NCBI GenBank assembly: GCA_020072565.1 | Contig: JAIQGI010000012.1 | Location: 62,001-126,000, forward strand | DNA from: Terriglobia bacterium | GTDB lineage: Bacteria; Acidobacteriota; UBA6911 | Direction: 5' to 3' | DNA length: 64,000 bases | In this document: piece by piece, positions 55,730-63,588 of the stretch | Position numbering within the stretch: the stretch's first letter is position 1 | Layout: the number at the start of each line of letters is the position of its first letter | Translations under genes and position numbers: made by a program | The notes under the pieces: model-generated | Seen by the model: the letters and a program-made list of their open reading frames with translations, nothing else | The model's database searches: none | Told to the model about the DNA's origin: nothing

Positions 55730-57130
55730 ATGTCCATCATCCTCCGGAATGGGCGCGTTGTCACAGCGGATCGGGACTACATGGCCGACATTTACATCGA
55801 GAAGGAAGTAATCTCGGCCATTGGGGCGAACCTCAGGGTTCAGGCCGACAGAGTCATCGATGCAACGGGAAAGTACCTGATACCCGGCGGCGTGGATGTC
55901 CACACCCACCTGGACATGCCCATCGGCGGCACGGTCTCGAGCGATGATTTTGAAACCGGCACGCGCGCGGCTGCTTTCGGCGGGACCACCTGCCTCATCG
56001 ACTTCGCCATCCAATCGAGGGGAATGAGGATGCGCACTGCCCTCGACATGTGGCTGCGGAAGGGGGAGAAGGCGACCGTTGACTACGGCCTCCACATGAT
56101 TGTCACCGATCTGCCCGAAGCGCATCTGGGGGACTTGGACCAGATGGTGCGCGCCGGTGTGACCAGCTTCAAGCTGTTCATGGCCTATCCGGATCTGCTG
56201 ATGGTGGATGACGGCACGATCTTTCGCGCCATGCGGCAGACGATAAAAAACGGCGGCCTGGTCTGTATTCACGCAGAGAATGGTGATGTCATCGAGTTGC
56301 TGGTGCGGGAGGCGATCGTTGCCGGGAGGACAGCGCCCCGGCATCATGCACTCACGAGGCCCGCCGGCGCTGAAGCCGAGGCCGTGAACCGGGCGATCGC
56401 GCTGGCAGAGATGGCGGGCGCGCGCGTCTATATTGTCCACCTGTCATCCGCCCCTGCGCTGGAGAGCATCGTCGCCGCCCGCGCTCGCGCGCATCCGGTG
56501 TTTGCAGAAACCTGCCCGCAATATCTGCTGCTCTCGATCGAAGACCTCGACCGGCCGGGCTTCGAGGGCGCAAAGTATGTGTTCTCGCCGCCCCCACGCG
56601 AAAAATGGCATCAGGACAAACTGTGGGAAGGACTCCGCCAGAACACCCTGCAGACTGTCGCCACTGACCACTGTCCGGTTTTTTTCCGGGAGAAAGTGGC
56701 GGGTGCACGCGCGAGCTTCGCCAAGATTCCCAACGGCGGTCCCGGCATCGAGCATCGCCTGCAGCTGCTTCATCATTATGGTGTGAACCAGGGGCGCATC
56801 ACTCTGAATCGTTGGGTGGAAATCACGTCGACGGCGCCGGCAAAGATCTTCGGGCTCTACCCGCGCAAAGGTGCCATCGCCGTGGGGAGCGATGCGGACA
56901 TCGTCATCTGGGACCCCCGTCAGGCGTACACGATCTCTGCGCGCACCCATCACATGCGTGTGGATTACTCCATGTTTGAGGGATTCGAGGTCAGGGGAAA
57001 TGCGGAAACAGTCCTGTCACGAGGCGAGGTGGTGGTACATAAACAAGAGTGGTTCGGCACGACAGGGCGAGGCCGGTTCATCGAGCGCAGCGAATCGAAA
57101 CCTGATCTTGACGTTGACGATGAAGTGTAG
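55730..57130 (+). CDS. hydA: Dihydropyrimidinase / D-hydantoinase
   Basis: 466 residues, cyclic amidohydrolase that opens dihydropyrimidine or hydantoin rings to N-carbamoyl amino acids. Metal site: GVDVHTHLD (His 58, His 60), the carbamylated Lys in TSFKLFMAYP (about 148), CIHAENGD, YIVHLSSA and the Asp in VATDHCPV. All catalytic residues are in place. The E. coli counterpart in this cluster is hyuA. It may open a hydantoin-type purine product (such as allantoin-like rings) or reduced pyrimidines from nucleoside breakdown. The following GntR gene starts 51 bases later. Confidence 0.92.
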   Translation: MSIILRNGRVVTADRDYMADIYIEKEVISAIGANLRVQADRVIDATGKYLIPGGVDVHTHLDMPIGGTVSSDDFETGTRAAAFGGTTCLIDFAIQSRGMRMRTALDMWLRKGEKATVDYGLHMIVTDLPEAHLGDLDQMVRAGVTSFKLFMAYPDLLMVDDGTIFRAMRQTIKNGGLVCIHAENGDVIELLVREAIVAGRTAPRHHALTRPAGAEAEAVNRAIALAEMAGARVYIVHLSSAPALESIVAARARAHPVFAETCPQYLLLSIEDLDRPGFEGAKYVFSPPPREKWHQDKLWEGLRQNTLQTVATDHCPVFFREKVAGARASFAKIPNGGPGIEHRLQLLHHYGVNQGRITLNRWVEITSTAPAKIFGLYPRKGAIAVGSDADIVIWDPRQAYTISARTHHMRVDYSMFEGFEVRGNAETVLSRGEVVVHKQEWFGTTGRGRFIERSESKPDLDVDDEV

Positions 57131-57149
57131 AATAATATGGTAATTACCA
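57108..57149 (+). promoter_or_regulatory. Predicted GntR autoregulatory promoter and operator
   Basis: TGGTAATTACCA at 57138-57149 is a perfect 12-base palindrome, immediately after hydA and 32 bases before the GntR start. TTGACG (57108-57113), 17 bases from AATAAT (57131-57136), is a plausible promoter ending next to the palindrome; a second TTGACG (57114) with TATGGT is the alternative. The site shares TGGT-N4-ACCA with the operator at 58 kb, so GntR probably controls its own gene. Confidence 0.65.
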
Positions 57150-57181
57150 CATGATGTCATACGGAGGTGGGTCAGGTACTA

Positions 57182-57922
57182 ATGCCAGATATTGTTGATC
57201 CCAACGATTTTCTACCCAGATACTACCAGCTCGCGAACATCCTGCGCGAACGGATCGCGAAAGGGGAACTGCCGGCGCGCGAGCCCATTCCCTCCGAGCG
57301 GCAGCTGGAAAAGGATTTCTCCGTCAGCCGGACGACGATCCGGCAAGCTATAGACCTCCTGGTCCGGCAGGGCTTTCTCTATCGCGAGCATGGCCGGGGA
57401 ACCTTTGTCTCACCGCAGAAGCTGCAAAAGGGGATTTCCGAACTTACCAGCTTCACCGAGGACATGAAGAGACGCGGCATCGTTCCCGGGCAGAAAATAC
57501 TGGAAATCGGATATGTCAAGCCTCCCGGTGATGTCTGCTGCCACCTGGAGCTGCCGCCGGATTTCGAAAGAGTCCTGTGCATCGAGCGCTTGCGATTGGG
57601 TGACGGCGCGCCCATGGGTCTGCAGACTTCCTACTATGTGCTGCCCGAGGGGGAGACCATCACGCGCCAGGAACTGGATGAATATGGATCGACTTATAGG
57701 ATCCTCCAGGAGAAATTTCACCTGATCCCGACGGAAGCAGACGAAACTCTTGAAGTTGCCTCGGCGACGCCCCGCGAAGCGTTCCTTCTGCAGATAGAAC
57801 CTGGCAGCCCATTGCTTCTCAGCGAGCGCACCACCTATTCGCAGTACCGGCGCGTGATCGAATTTGTCCGAATCCTCTATCGCGGCGACCGTTATCGCTA
57901 CTTCGCCAAACTGACCCGATAG
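57182..57922 (+). CDS. GntR-family regulator, HutC/UTRA subfamily
   Basis: 246 residues from the ATG at 57182, after GTCAGG; a GTG at 57167 inside the ribosome site is less likely. N-terminal GntR winged helix: YYQLANILRERIAKGEL, SERQLEKDFSVSRTTIRQAIDLLVRQG, and the wing YREHGRGTFVS. The C-terminal UTRA domain (about 90-240), with LTSFTEDMKRRG, CIERLRLGDGAPMGLQTSY and SERTTYSQYRRVIEFVRILYRGDRYRY, binds a small effector. It lies directly upstream of the microcompartment operon, and two matching palindromes support it as repressor of both its own gene and that operon. Inducer unknown; a sugar phosphate or base is plausible. Confidence 0.88.
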   Translation: MPDIVDPNDFLPRYYQLANILRERIAKGELPAREPIPSERQLEKDFSVSRTTIRQAIDLLVRQGFLYREHGRGTFVSPQKLQKGISELTSFTEDMKRRGIVPGQKILEIGYVKPPGDVCCHLELPPDFERVLCIERLRLGDGAPMGLQTSYYVLPEGETITRQELDEYGSTYRILQEKFHLIPTEADETLEVASATPREAFLLQIEPGSPLLLSERTTYSQYRRVIEFVRILYRGDRYRYFAKLTR

Positions 57923-58015
57923 AAGCCGCGGAGCAATCTCAGTCGGAACCCGAACCCTCCAAGCCCTTTGCGCTCACCTCTTGCTTTTCACTGATCTTTT
58001 GGCAGAAGAATTCTG

Positions 58016-58071
58016 TTGACACTACCTATATAGTGATGTAGAGTGGTCATGTGGTCATGACCAAATGACCA
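58016..58071 (+). promoter_or_regulatory. Microcompartment operon promoter with double GntR operator
   Basis: TTGACA (58016-58021) and TAGAGT (58039-58044) stand 17 bases apart. From 58044 to 58071 the sequence is a 28-base palindrome with a single mismatched pair, made of TGGTCATGACCA in the centre (58052-58063) and half-sites TGGTCAT and ATGACCA on each side. It covers the end of the -10 and the expected start of transcription (about 58051), so repressor binding would block initiation. The centre matches the autoregulatory site in eight of twelve fixed bases plus AT in the middle. Confidence 0.78.
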
Positions 58072-58083
58072 TAAAGGGGCGCC

Positions 58084-58683
58084 ATGAACGACAGCGCTGA
58101 TCCAGAAATCCACCGGATCGTGCAGCGGGTGCTAGACCAGGCACTCGGTCTTTCCCGCCAAACCACGAAACCTGCCGGCAGCTCCGCTCAAGCTCAACCC
58201 CAAGCCCCGATCGAATCCCAACCCCGGGACCGTAACGTAGTGGCGATCGGAGCGGACCATGGCGGCTTTGAACTCAAGGAGATTCTCAAGGCAGAACTGC
58301 CCGGGTTGGGATTCGATGTCGTCGACGTCGGCACCCACAGCAAGGACGCCGTGGATTACCCTGATATTGCGCACGAGGTTGCCAACCTGGTCAGCGCAGG
58401 CAAAGCCTGGCGCGGGATCATCATCGACGGGGCCGGTATCGGCAGTTGCATCGTAGCCAACAAGATCCCCGGCGTGCGCGCGGGCATGGCCTACGACCAC
58501 TCCTCCGCGGTGAACAGCCGCGAACACAATGATACCAACGTACTGACACTCGGTGCCGGGCTGCTCGGAGTGAACCTCGCCAAACAGATCGTGCAAACCT
58601 GGCTTTCCACCGTCTTCGGCGGCGGACGCCACGCGCGGCGCGTCGACAAGATCGTGGCGATCGAGAAGCTTTATCTAAAGTAG
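58084..58683 (+). CDS. rpiB: Microcompartment-associated RpiB/LacAB-type sugar-phosphate isomerase
   Basis: 199 residues after AAGGGG. The family interconverts ribose-5-phosphate and ribulose-5-phosphate. Residues 1-26 form an amphipathic helix ([15 protein letters not shown]) and 27-48 a Pro/Ala/Gln linker, the form of an encapsulation peptide not found on ordinary RpiB (about 150 residues). The core begins at [14 protein letters not shown], with [18 protein letters not shown] and [10 protein letters not shown]. The catalytic position held by Cys in E. coli RpiB (LICGTGVG) reads IIDGAGIG, so Asp 115 replaces Cys; M. tuberculosis RpiB uses an acidic residue too. First gene of the shell operon. 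Confidence 0.9.
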   Translation: MNDSADPEIHRIVQRVLDQALGLSRQTTKPAGSSAQAQPQAPIESQPRDRNVVAIGADHGGFELKEILKAELPGLGFDVVDVGTHSKDAVDYPDIAHEVANLVSAGKAWRGIIIDGAGIGSCIVANKIPGVRAGMAYDHSSAVNSREHNDTNVLTLGAGLLGVNLAKQIVQTWLSTVFGGGRHARRVDKIVAIEKLYLK

Positions 58684-58693
58684 AGGACGTCCC

Positions 58694-59614
58694 ATGATTC
58701 CGGACCTCAAGACCACGGAACAACTCGTCGAAGTGATCGCCCGCGAAGTGCTGGTCGCGATGATGGAGCAGAAAGAAAGGGCGGCGGCGCCCGAGTGCGA
58801 CCAGTGCAAGTTCAGCTGTGCCGAAGGCATGTGCGTCCGGACCTGCTTCGATCGCGCCGGGAGAGTGGTCAGCGCAGGCGCGGAGCGGCTGTCCTCCACC
58901 ATCGGGGTGATTCCCCAGGACATGGGCCTGGCGAAGACGATCGATCACACATTGCTCAAGCCCGATGCGACCCCGGACCAGATTGCCCAGCTCTGCTTCG
59001 AGGCGCGCAAGTACGGTTTTGCCTCGGTGTGCATCAATCCTGCCTGGGTGAAACTGTGCGCCCAGCTGCTTCAGGGGTCTCCGGTGAAGGTCTGCACGGT
59101 GATCGGGTTTCCGCTGGGAGCGACGGCGCCTGAGGTCAAGGCTTTTGAATGCCAGAACGCTCTCGAACACGGCGCCACCGAAATCGACATGGTCATCAAT
59201 ATCGGCGCGCTGAAAGCGGGCGACCTGGAACTGGTCGCAAAGGACATCCGGGGGGTCGTGGCAGCGGCTCACGCCCGCGGGGCCATCGTCAAGGTCATCA
59301 TTGAAGCTGTCCTCCTGAACGACGAGGAAAAGACGATCGCCTGTCTGCTCTCGAAAGAAGCCGGGGCGGATTTTGTAAAGACCTCCACCGGTTTTGCCGG
59401 TGGCGGCGCGACGGTGCACGACGTGGCGCTCATGCGGCGGGTAGTGGGACCGGAGATGGGTGTGAAAGCAGCGGGTGGCGTCCGCACCTATGCGGACGCT
59501 GAAAGCATGATCAAGGCCGGAGCGACGCGCATCGGTGCCAGCGCCGGGGTGAAGATCATACAAGGCCCCGGCGGCGAGAAAGCCGCAGCAGCGCCTGCCG
59601 GCAAGACTTATTAG
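58694..59614 (+). CDS. deoC: Microcompartment-associated deoxyribose-phosphate aldolase with extra N-terminal Cys motif
   Basis: 306 residues, about 80 more than normal DeoC. It cleaves 2-deoxyribose-5-phosphate to acetaldehyde and glyceraldehyde-3-phosphate. Core 78-290: [32 protein letters not shown], the Schiff-base Lys in [11 protein letters not shown] (Lys 229), the assisting Lys in [15 protein letters not shown] (Lys 258) and GASAG phosphate loop. The extra N-terminus has an amphipathic helix ([17 protein letters not shown]), a probable encapsulation peptide, followed by five cysteines in [17 protein letters not shown] (35-51). The Cys set could bind Fe-S or zinc, or serve redox. It starts 10 bases after rpiB. 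Confidence 0.93.
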   Translation: MIPDLKTTEQLVEVIAREVLVAMMEQKERAAAPECDQCKFSCAEGMCVRTCFDRAGRVVSAGAERLSSTIGVIPQDMGLAKTIDHTLLKPDATPDQIAQLCFEARKYGFASVCINPAWVKLCAQLLQGSPVKVCTVIGFPLGATAPEVKAFECQNALEHGATEIDMVINIGALKAGDLELVAKDIRGVVAAAHARGAIVKVIIEAVLLNDEEKTIACLLSKEAGADFVKTSTGFAGGGATVHDVALMRRVVGPEMGVKAAGGVRTYADAESMIKAGATRIGASAGVKIIQGPGGEKAAAAPAGKTY

Positions 59615-59630
59615 TCCCGGGAGTACAACC

Positions 59631-59921
59631 ATGTTGATCGCCAAGGTGGTGGGAACGACGGTCTCAACGATCAAAGACGAGAAACTGGTGGGCCGCAAAC
59701 TGCTTATTGTCCGGCAGACAGATGAAAGCGGCAACCCGGTCGGGAAGCCTTACGTGGCGGTCGACACCGTAGATGCGGGCGCCGGCGACCTGGTGCTTAC
59801 CTGTGCCGGTTCCTCCGCCCGGCAGACGGCCATTACCAAAGACACCCCCGTGGATGCAGTGATCATGTCCGTCATAGATTCACTGGAAGTGGATGGAGCC
59901 ATAGTGTTTCGAAAAGCGTGA
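59631..59921 (+). CDS. BMC-P vertex protein (EutN/CcmL family)
   Basis: 96 residues, the usual length for the pentameric vertex protein that closes the corners of a microcompartment shell. Typical text: MLIAKVVGTTVSTIKDEKLVGRK... and LVLTCAGSSARQT, ending with VDAVIMSVIDSLEV. GGGAG precedes the ATG. Its TGA stop overlaps the GTG of the following aldehyde dehydrogenase (GTGA), giving coupled translation. Only one BMC-P gene is seen in the window. Confidence 0.95.
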   Translation: MLIAKVVGTTVSTIKDEKLVGRKLLIVRQTDESGNPVGKPYVAVDTVDAGAGDLVLTCAGSSARQTAITKDTPVDAVIMSVIDSLEVDGAIVFRKA

Positions 59922-61408
59922 GTGCGGATTTCCAGAATAACATGATGCTCGACAAGGACCTTTCCTCAATCCAAGAGGCGCGCGATCTGGCAAACGCCGC
60001 GCATGAGGCCTGGAAGGCCTGGAGGCAGGCGTCGCAGGCAGAGGTCGATCGCGTCTGCGGAGCCATGGCGGAAGCCGGCTATCAGGCATCCGAACGGCTC
60101 GGACGCCTGGCGCAGGAAGAAACCGGATACGGCGTCGCTGCCCATAAAAAACTGAAAAACGAGTTCGGCTCGCGCCTGATCTGGGAAAGCATCCGCGATT
60201 TGAAAACCGTGGGCGTGATGCGCCATGATCCCGGCCGCCGCCTCTACGAAATCGCCTGCCCGATGGGAGTAGTGGCCGGATTGGTGCCCTCCACCAATCC
60301 CACTTCGACGGCCTTCAACAAGGTACTGATCGCCGTCAAGGCGCGCAATGCGATCGTCATTTCCCCCCATCCGGCGGCGGCTCGCTGCACGCACGATGCG
60401 GTGCACACCATGGCGGTAGCGGCCGAAAAAGCCGGTGCACCCGGGGGATTGATCGGATGTATGCAGCAAATCTCGTTGCAGGGCACGCAGGAGTTGATGA
60501 GTCACAAACACACTGCGGTGATCCTGGCAACCGGTGGCACTCCCATGGTGCGTGCCGCTCATTCCACGGGTAAGCCGGCCTACGGCGTCGGACCGGGGAA
60601 CGTGCCGGTCTACGTGGACCGGAGCGCGGATATCGAAAAGGCCGCCCGTTATATTGTCGCCTCCAAGGCCTTCGACTGCTCCACGATCTGTGCCACCGAA
60701 CAATCTGTGATTGCCGACCAGCCCATCGCCGGCCGGTTCGCCGATCTGATGCGGGCAGAAGGCGCCTATTTTACAGACGAACAGGAAACCGGCGCCTTGC
60801 GCGACGCGGTATTCCACGCGGACGGCACCGTCAACACGGCCGTGGTCGGGAAACCGGCTGCGTATGTTGCTGGTTACGCCGGCCTGACAATTCCAGCCGA
60901 CACGCGCATTCTGGTAACACCGCTCAAGAAAGTCGGCAAGGCGGAACCGCTTTCCCAGGAGAAGCTGACCACCGTCCTCGGATGGTATGTGGCCGACGGT
61001 TGGGAGCGAGGCTGCGAGAATTCCATTGCCATTATTGAAAGCGGAGGCCGCGGCCACACCCAGATCATCTACGCCAACGATGACCGCATCATCATGGCCT
61101 TCGGCCTGGAAAAACCGGTTTTCCGCATCCTGGTGAACACCATGGGCACCCTGGGCGCAATCGGGTTGACCACCGGCGTGATGCCGTCGTTGACCCTCGG
61201 TCCCGGCGGCTTGGGGGGCGCAATCACGGGCGACAACATCACCGCTTCGCACCTGATCAATATCAAGCGGCTGGCATACGAGACGGTGGCTCCGCCGCTG
61301 GCGGCGTTTTCGCCCGGTGAAGTTCCCGCCGGGCCTTCGGCAGGGGAAATTGAGCGGGTCGTCCGCCAGGCTGTCGGTGAGATTCTGGAAAGCACACGGT
61401 ATGTCTGA
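59918..61408 (+). CDS. CoA-acylating aldehyde dehydrogenase of the microcompartment (EutE/PduP-like)
   Basis: 496 residues from the GTG at 59918, which overlaps the previous stop; ATGs at 59942 or 59945 are alternatives. It should oxidise acetaldehyde with NAD+ and CoA to acetyl-CoA. The catalytic Cys is in FDCSTICATEQ (Cys 258 by analogy with FDNGMICASEQ of AdhE-type enzymes), with PSTNPTSTAFNK and TGGTPMVRAAHSTGKPAYGVGPGNVP as the NAD and CoA-binding parts. The C-terminal 25 residues (SAGEIERVVRQAVGEILEST) form an amphipathic helix behind a Pro/Gly linker, a likely encapsulation peptide. It removes the aldehyde formed by DeoC. Confidence 0.93.
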   Translation: MSADFQNNMMLDKDLSSIQEARDLANAAHEAWKAWRQASQAEVDRVCGAMAEAGYQASERLGRLAQEETGYGVAAHKKLKNEFGSRLIWESIRDLKTVGVMRHDPGRRLYEIACPMGVVAGLVPSTNPTSTAFNKVLIAVKARNAIVISPHPAAARCTHDAVHTMAVAAEKAGAPGGLIGCMQQISLQGTQELMSHKHTAVILATGGTPMVRAAHSTGKPAYGVGPGNVPVYVDRSADIEKAARYIVASKAFDCSTICATEQSVIADQPIAGRFADLMRAEGAYFTDEQETGALRDAVFHADGTVNTAVVGKPAAYVAGYAGLTIPADTRILVTPLKKVGKAEPLSQEKLTTVLGWYVADGWERGCENSIAIIESGGRGHTQIIYANDDRIIMAFGLEKPVFRILVNTMGTLGAIGLTTGVMPSLTLGPGGLGGAITGDNITASHLINIKRLAYETVAPPLAAFSPGEVPAGPSAGEIERVVRQAVGEILESTRYV

Positions 61409-61430
61409 GCACCCTGAATCGCAAAGAACT

Positions 61431-61502
61431 TTGGAGTGCGGCAGCCTGCTGCTGCTTCGGCGAGGGGGTCGATGTAGAACGCAAGCCGGCTCCGCACTCC
61501 AA
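61431..61502. repeat. Hairpin-type repeat family B, copy 3
   Basis: Perfect 11-base arms, TTGGAGTGCGG (61431-61441) and CCGCACTCCAA (61492-61502), enclose 50 bases that include GCAGCCTGCTGCTGC. In RNA this forms a strong stem. It lies between the aldehyde dehydrogenase and BMC-H genes, inside the shell operon. Confidence 0.7.
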
Positions 61503-61561
61503 GGCCCTCGTCGAGACGATGTCTTGATGAATGAGAATGCAGAGGAGAAAGGAAGGAGAAA

Positions 61562-61888
61562 ATGGCTTTAGACAGTTCTTTGATCGCTCTTGGAATGGTG
61601 GAGACGCGCGGTCTGGTCGGCGCCATCGAAGCCGCCGATGCCATGGTAAAGGCTGCCAACGTGGTTCTGATCGGCTCGGAATATGTGGGGGGCGGCTACG
61701 TGACCGTGATGGTGCGCGGAGATGTCGGCGCCGTCAAAGCGGCTACCGATGCCGGCGCGGCAGCCGCGAAGCGGGTGGGCGAGCTGGCCTCAGTCCACGT
61801 CATTCCCAGGCCGCATGCCGATGTCGAGATGATTCTGCCGAAGAGCAGCAAGGGCAACTTCGGCGGGCGTTCTCCGGAAGGCAAATAG
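61562..61888 (+). CDS. BMC-H hexameric shell protein
   Basis: 108 residues, single BMC domain: [26 protein letters not shown], the pore loop region [35 protein letters not shown] and the C-terminal [12 protein letters not shown], all standard for the major shell tile. A short tail ([17 protein letters not shown]) is variable. The ribosome site is strong: GAAGGAGAAA directly before the ATG, within a 20-base purine run. This is the only BMC-H in the window and must make most of the shell facets. The preceding hairpin repeat could change message stability in its favour. Confidence 0.96.
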   Translation: MALDSSLIALGMVETRGLVGAIEAADAMVKAANVVLIGSEYVGGGYVTVMVRGDVGAVKAATDAGAAAAKRVGELASVHVIPRPHADVEMILPKSSKGNFGGRSPEGK

Positions 61889-62015
61889 CCTGTGTCCGGG
61901 AAGCCTCCGGACGAAATACGGACGCCGGAAGTCGGCACGTGTGTGCTGATCAGATGGAGCGCAAGTCGCGTCTTTCAACTGCGACCTGCCCGGCGTCGGG
62001 CCGTAAGGGGCAAAA

Positions 62016-62888
62016 ATGGGAATCAAGAACGGACGCTCGCCGATCGGAATGAGCCGCGACGAGTATCTGGCCCGGGCGGAAGCTGCAATCCTGCCCAGGC
62101 GACTCTCGGAGACGGCTCCGCCTTTGAGGATCGATCCGGGCCGGAAGCTGCGTGTGGGCGTCGATCTGGGCACCGCCTACCTGGTGCTCGCCGTACTGGC
62201 TGAGGATGGTATCCCGCTGGCCGGTGAATGGCAGTTTGCCCAGGTGGTGCGCGACGGTCTCGTGGTCGACTTTATTGGCGCGACCGAACTGCTGAGGGGC
62301 ATGAAAAAACGCGTGGAGCGGCGCCTGGGCCGGGAGCTGACTCATGCTGCCGGCGGCTTTCCGCCCGGAGTGCCGCCCGTCGAGGCGCGGGCCAAGGCGC
62401 ACGTGATCGAAGCCGCGGGGATGGATTGCACGGGCTCCATCGACGAGCCGACGGCCGCGAACAATGTGCTCCTTCTCCGCGAAGGTGCGATCGTCGACGT
62501 GGGCGGCGGCACGACGGGCATTGCGGTTGTGCGGGAGGGACGCGTGGTCTACACGGCGGATGAGCCTACCGGTGGCACGCACTTCTCCCTGGTGATTGCC
62601 GGTGCGCTCAATATCAGCTTCGAGGAAGCCGAAGCGCTCAAGGTCACGGCGAGAGAGCAGCCCCGCCTGCTGCCGCTGGTGCGTCCCGTGATGGAAAGAG
62701 TGGCGAGCATCACGCTCCGCCACGTAAAGGACTGGAATGCAGGATCCATCACCCTGGTCGGCGGCAGCTCGTCGTTCCTGGGGATGGCGGATGTCGTCGG
62801 CGACTACACCCGGATCGCGACAGAAGTGCCGCCCAATCCGTTGTTCGTCACGCCGCTGGGCATGGCGCTTCACGACCAGGCCCGATAA
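62016..62888 (+). CDS. eutJ: EutJ-type actin/Hsp70-like ATPase of the microcompartment locus
   Basis: 290 residues after AAGGGGCAAAA. ASKHA fold: phosphate-1 motif VGVDLGTAYLVLAVL (about 47-61), phosphate-2 motif IVDVGGGTTGIAVV, and adenosine motif LVGGSSSFLG. This matches EutJ, a chaperone-like protein found in many ethanolamine and related microcompartment loci whose exact role is not settled; folding or assembly of cargo has been suggested. It is preceded by 127 bases without a gene and followed by BMC-T after 35 bases. Confidence 0.88.
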   Translation: MGIKNGRSPIGMSRDEYLARAEAAILPRRLSETAPPLRIDPGRKLRVGVDLGTAYLVLAVLAEDGIPLAGEWQFAQVVRDGLVVDFIGATELLRGMKKRVERRLGRELTHAAGGFPPGVPPVEARAKAHVIEAAGMDCTGSIDEPTAANNVLLLREGAIVDVGGGTTGIAVVREGRVVYTADEPTGGTHFSLVIAGALNISFEEAEALKVTAREQPRLLPLVRPVMERVASITLRHVKDWNAGSITLVGGSSSFLGMADVVGDYTRIATEVPPNPLFVTPLGMALHDQAR

Positions 62889-62923
62889 GACTGCGCCGCC
62901 GGCGCCTATCGTTGGAGACCATA

Positions 62924-63553
62924 ATGAGTGACGCTTTTTCGCTGCGCTGTTATTGCTATCTGGACCGGATGCAGCCCCAGTTTGCCGCCTTTATTGGTAC
63001 GGTCACTCAGGGTGATCTGCCGACCGAAGGCATGGCTGCCCTGTATGTCGAAATGTCTCCCGGCAACGAAGTCTTCCGCGTGGTCGACATCGCCGTGAAG
63101 GCAACGGAAGCCAGGCCGGGCGCCCAGATCGTCGAGCGCGAGTTCGGCATGTTCGAGGTGCACTCGCCCAACCAGGCAGCCGTCATTGAAGCGGGCAGCG
63201 TGGTCCTCGCCCGTCTTGGCCTGCGCCTCGAAGATCGCATGCGGCCGGTGGTGGTTTCCACTCAGGTGATCACCCGCATTGACCCATATCAGGCTCAGCT
63301 GCTGAACCGCTTTCGCCGGGGGAGCATGCTGGTTCCTGGTGAAACGATGCTGGTGCTGGAGTGTGCGCCGGCGGCCTACATCAACTTCGCCTGCAACGAA
63401 GCGGAGAAAACGGCGAGCATCCGGCTCGTCCATGTGTCATCCGTGGGGCGGTTCGGCCGCATGTGGCTCTCCGGCACGGAAGCTGAAATCCTGACGGCAA
63501 GAAATGCGGCCATCCAGGCACTGGAAAGCCTGGAGGGCCGTGAGGGTGCCTGA
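62924..63553 (+). CDS. BMC-T shell protein (tandem BMC domains)
   Basis: 209 residues from the ATG at 62924 after TGGAGACC; a TTG at 62912 is unlikely. Two BMC domains in tandem: about 5-105 (YLDRMQPQFAAFIGTVTQG, GMFEVHSPNQAAVIEAGSVVLARLG) and 110-205 (VSTQVITRIDPYQAQLLN, LVHVSSVGRFGRMWLSGTEAEILTARNAAIQALES). Trimers of such proteins form pseudohexameric tiles, often with larger, sometimes gated pores for bulky substrates such as sugar phosphates or cofactors. The first domain is more diverged than the second. Follows eutJ closely. Confidence 0.88.
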   Translation: MSDAFSLRCYCYLDRMQPQFAAFIGTVTQGDLPTEGMAALYVEMSPGNEVFRVVDIAVKATEARPGAQIVEREFGMFEVHSPNQAAVIEAGSVVLARLGLRLEDRMRPVVVSTQVITRIDPYQAQLLNRFRRGSMLVPGETMLVLECAPAAYINFACNEAEKTASIRLVHVSSVGRFGRMWLSGTEAEILTARNAAIQALESLEGREGA

Positions 63554-63588
63554 GCCACGGCACGATGCGGTTTGGATAGGAGCGCTTT

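Noticed and set aside
57923-58083. A riboswitch before the microcompartment operon
   Set aside because: The palindromes look like structure but match a DNA operator pattern found also at the GntR promoter, and most of the 28-base site lies at or before the expected transcript start.
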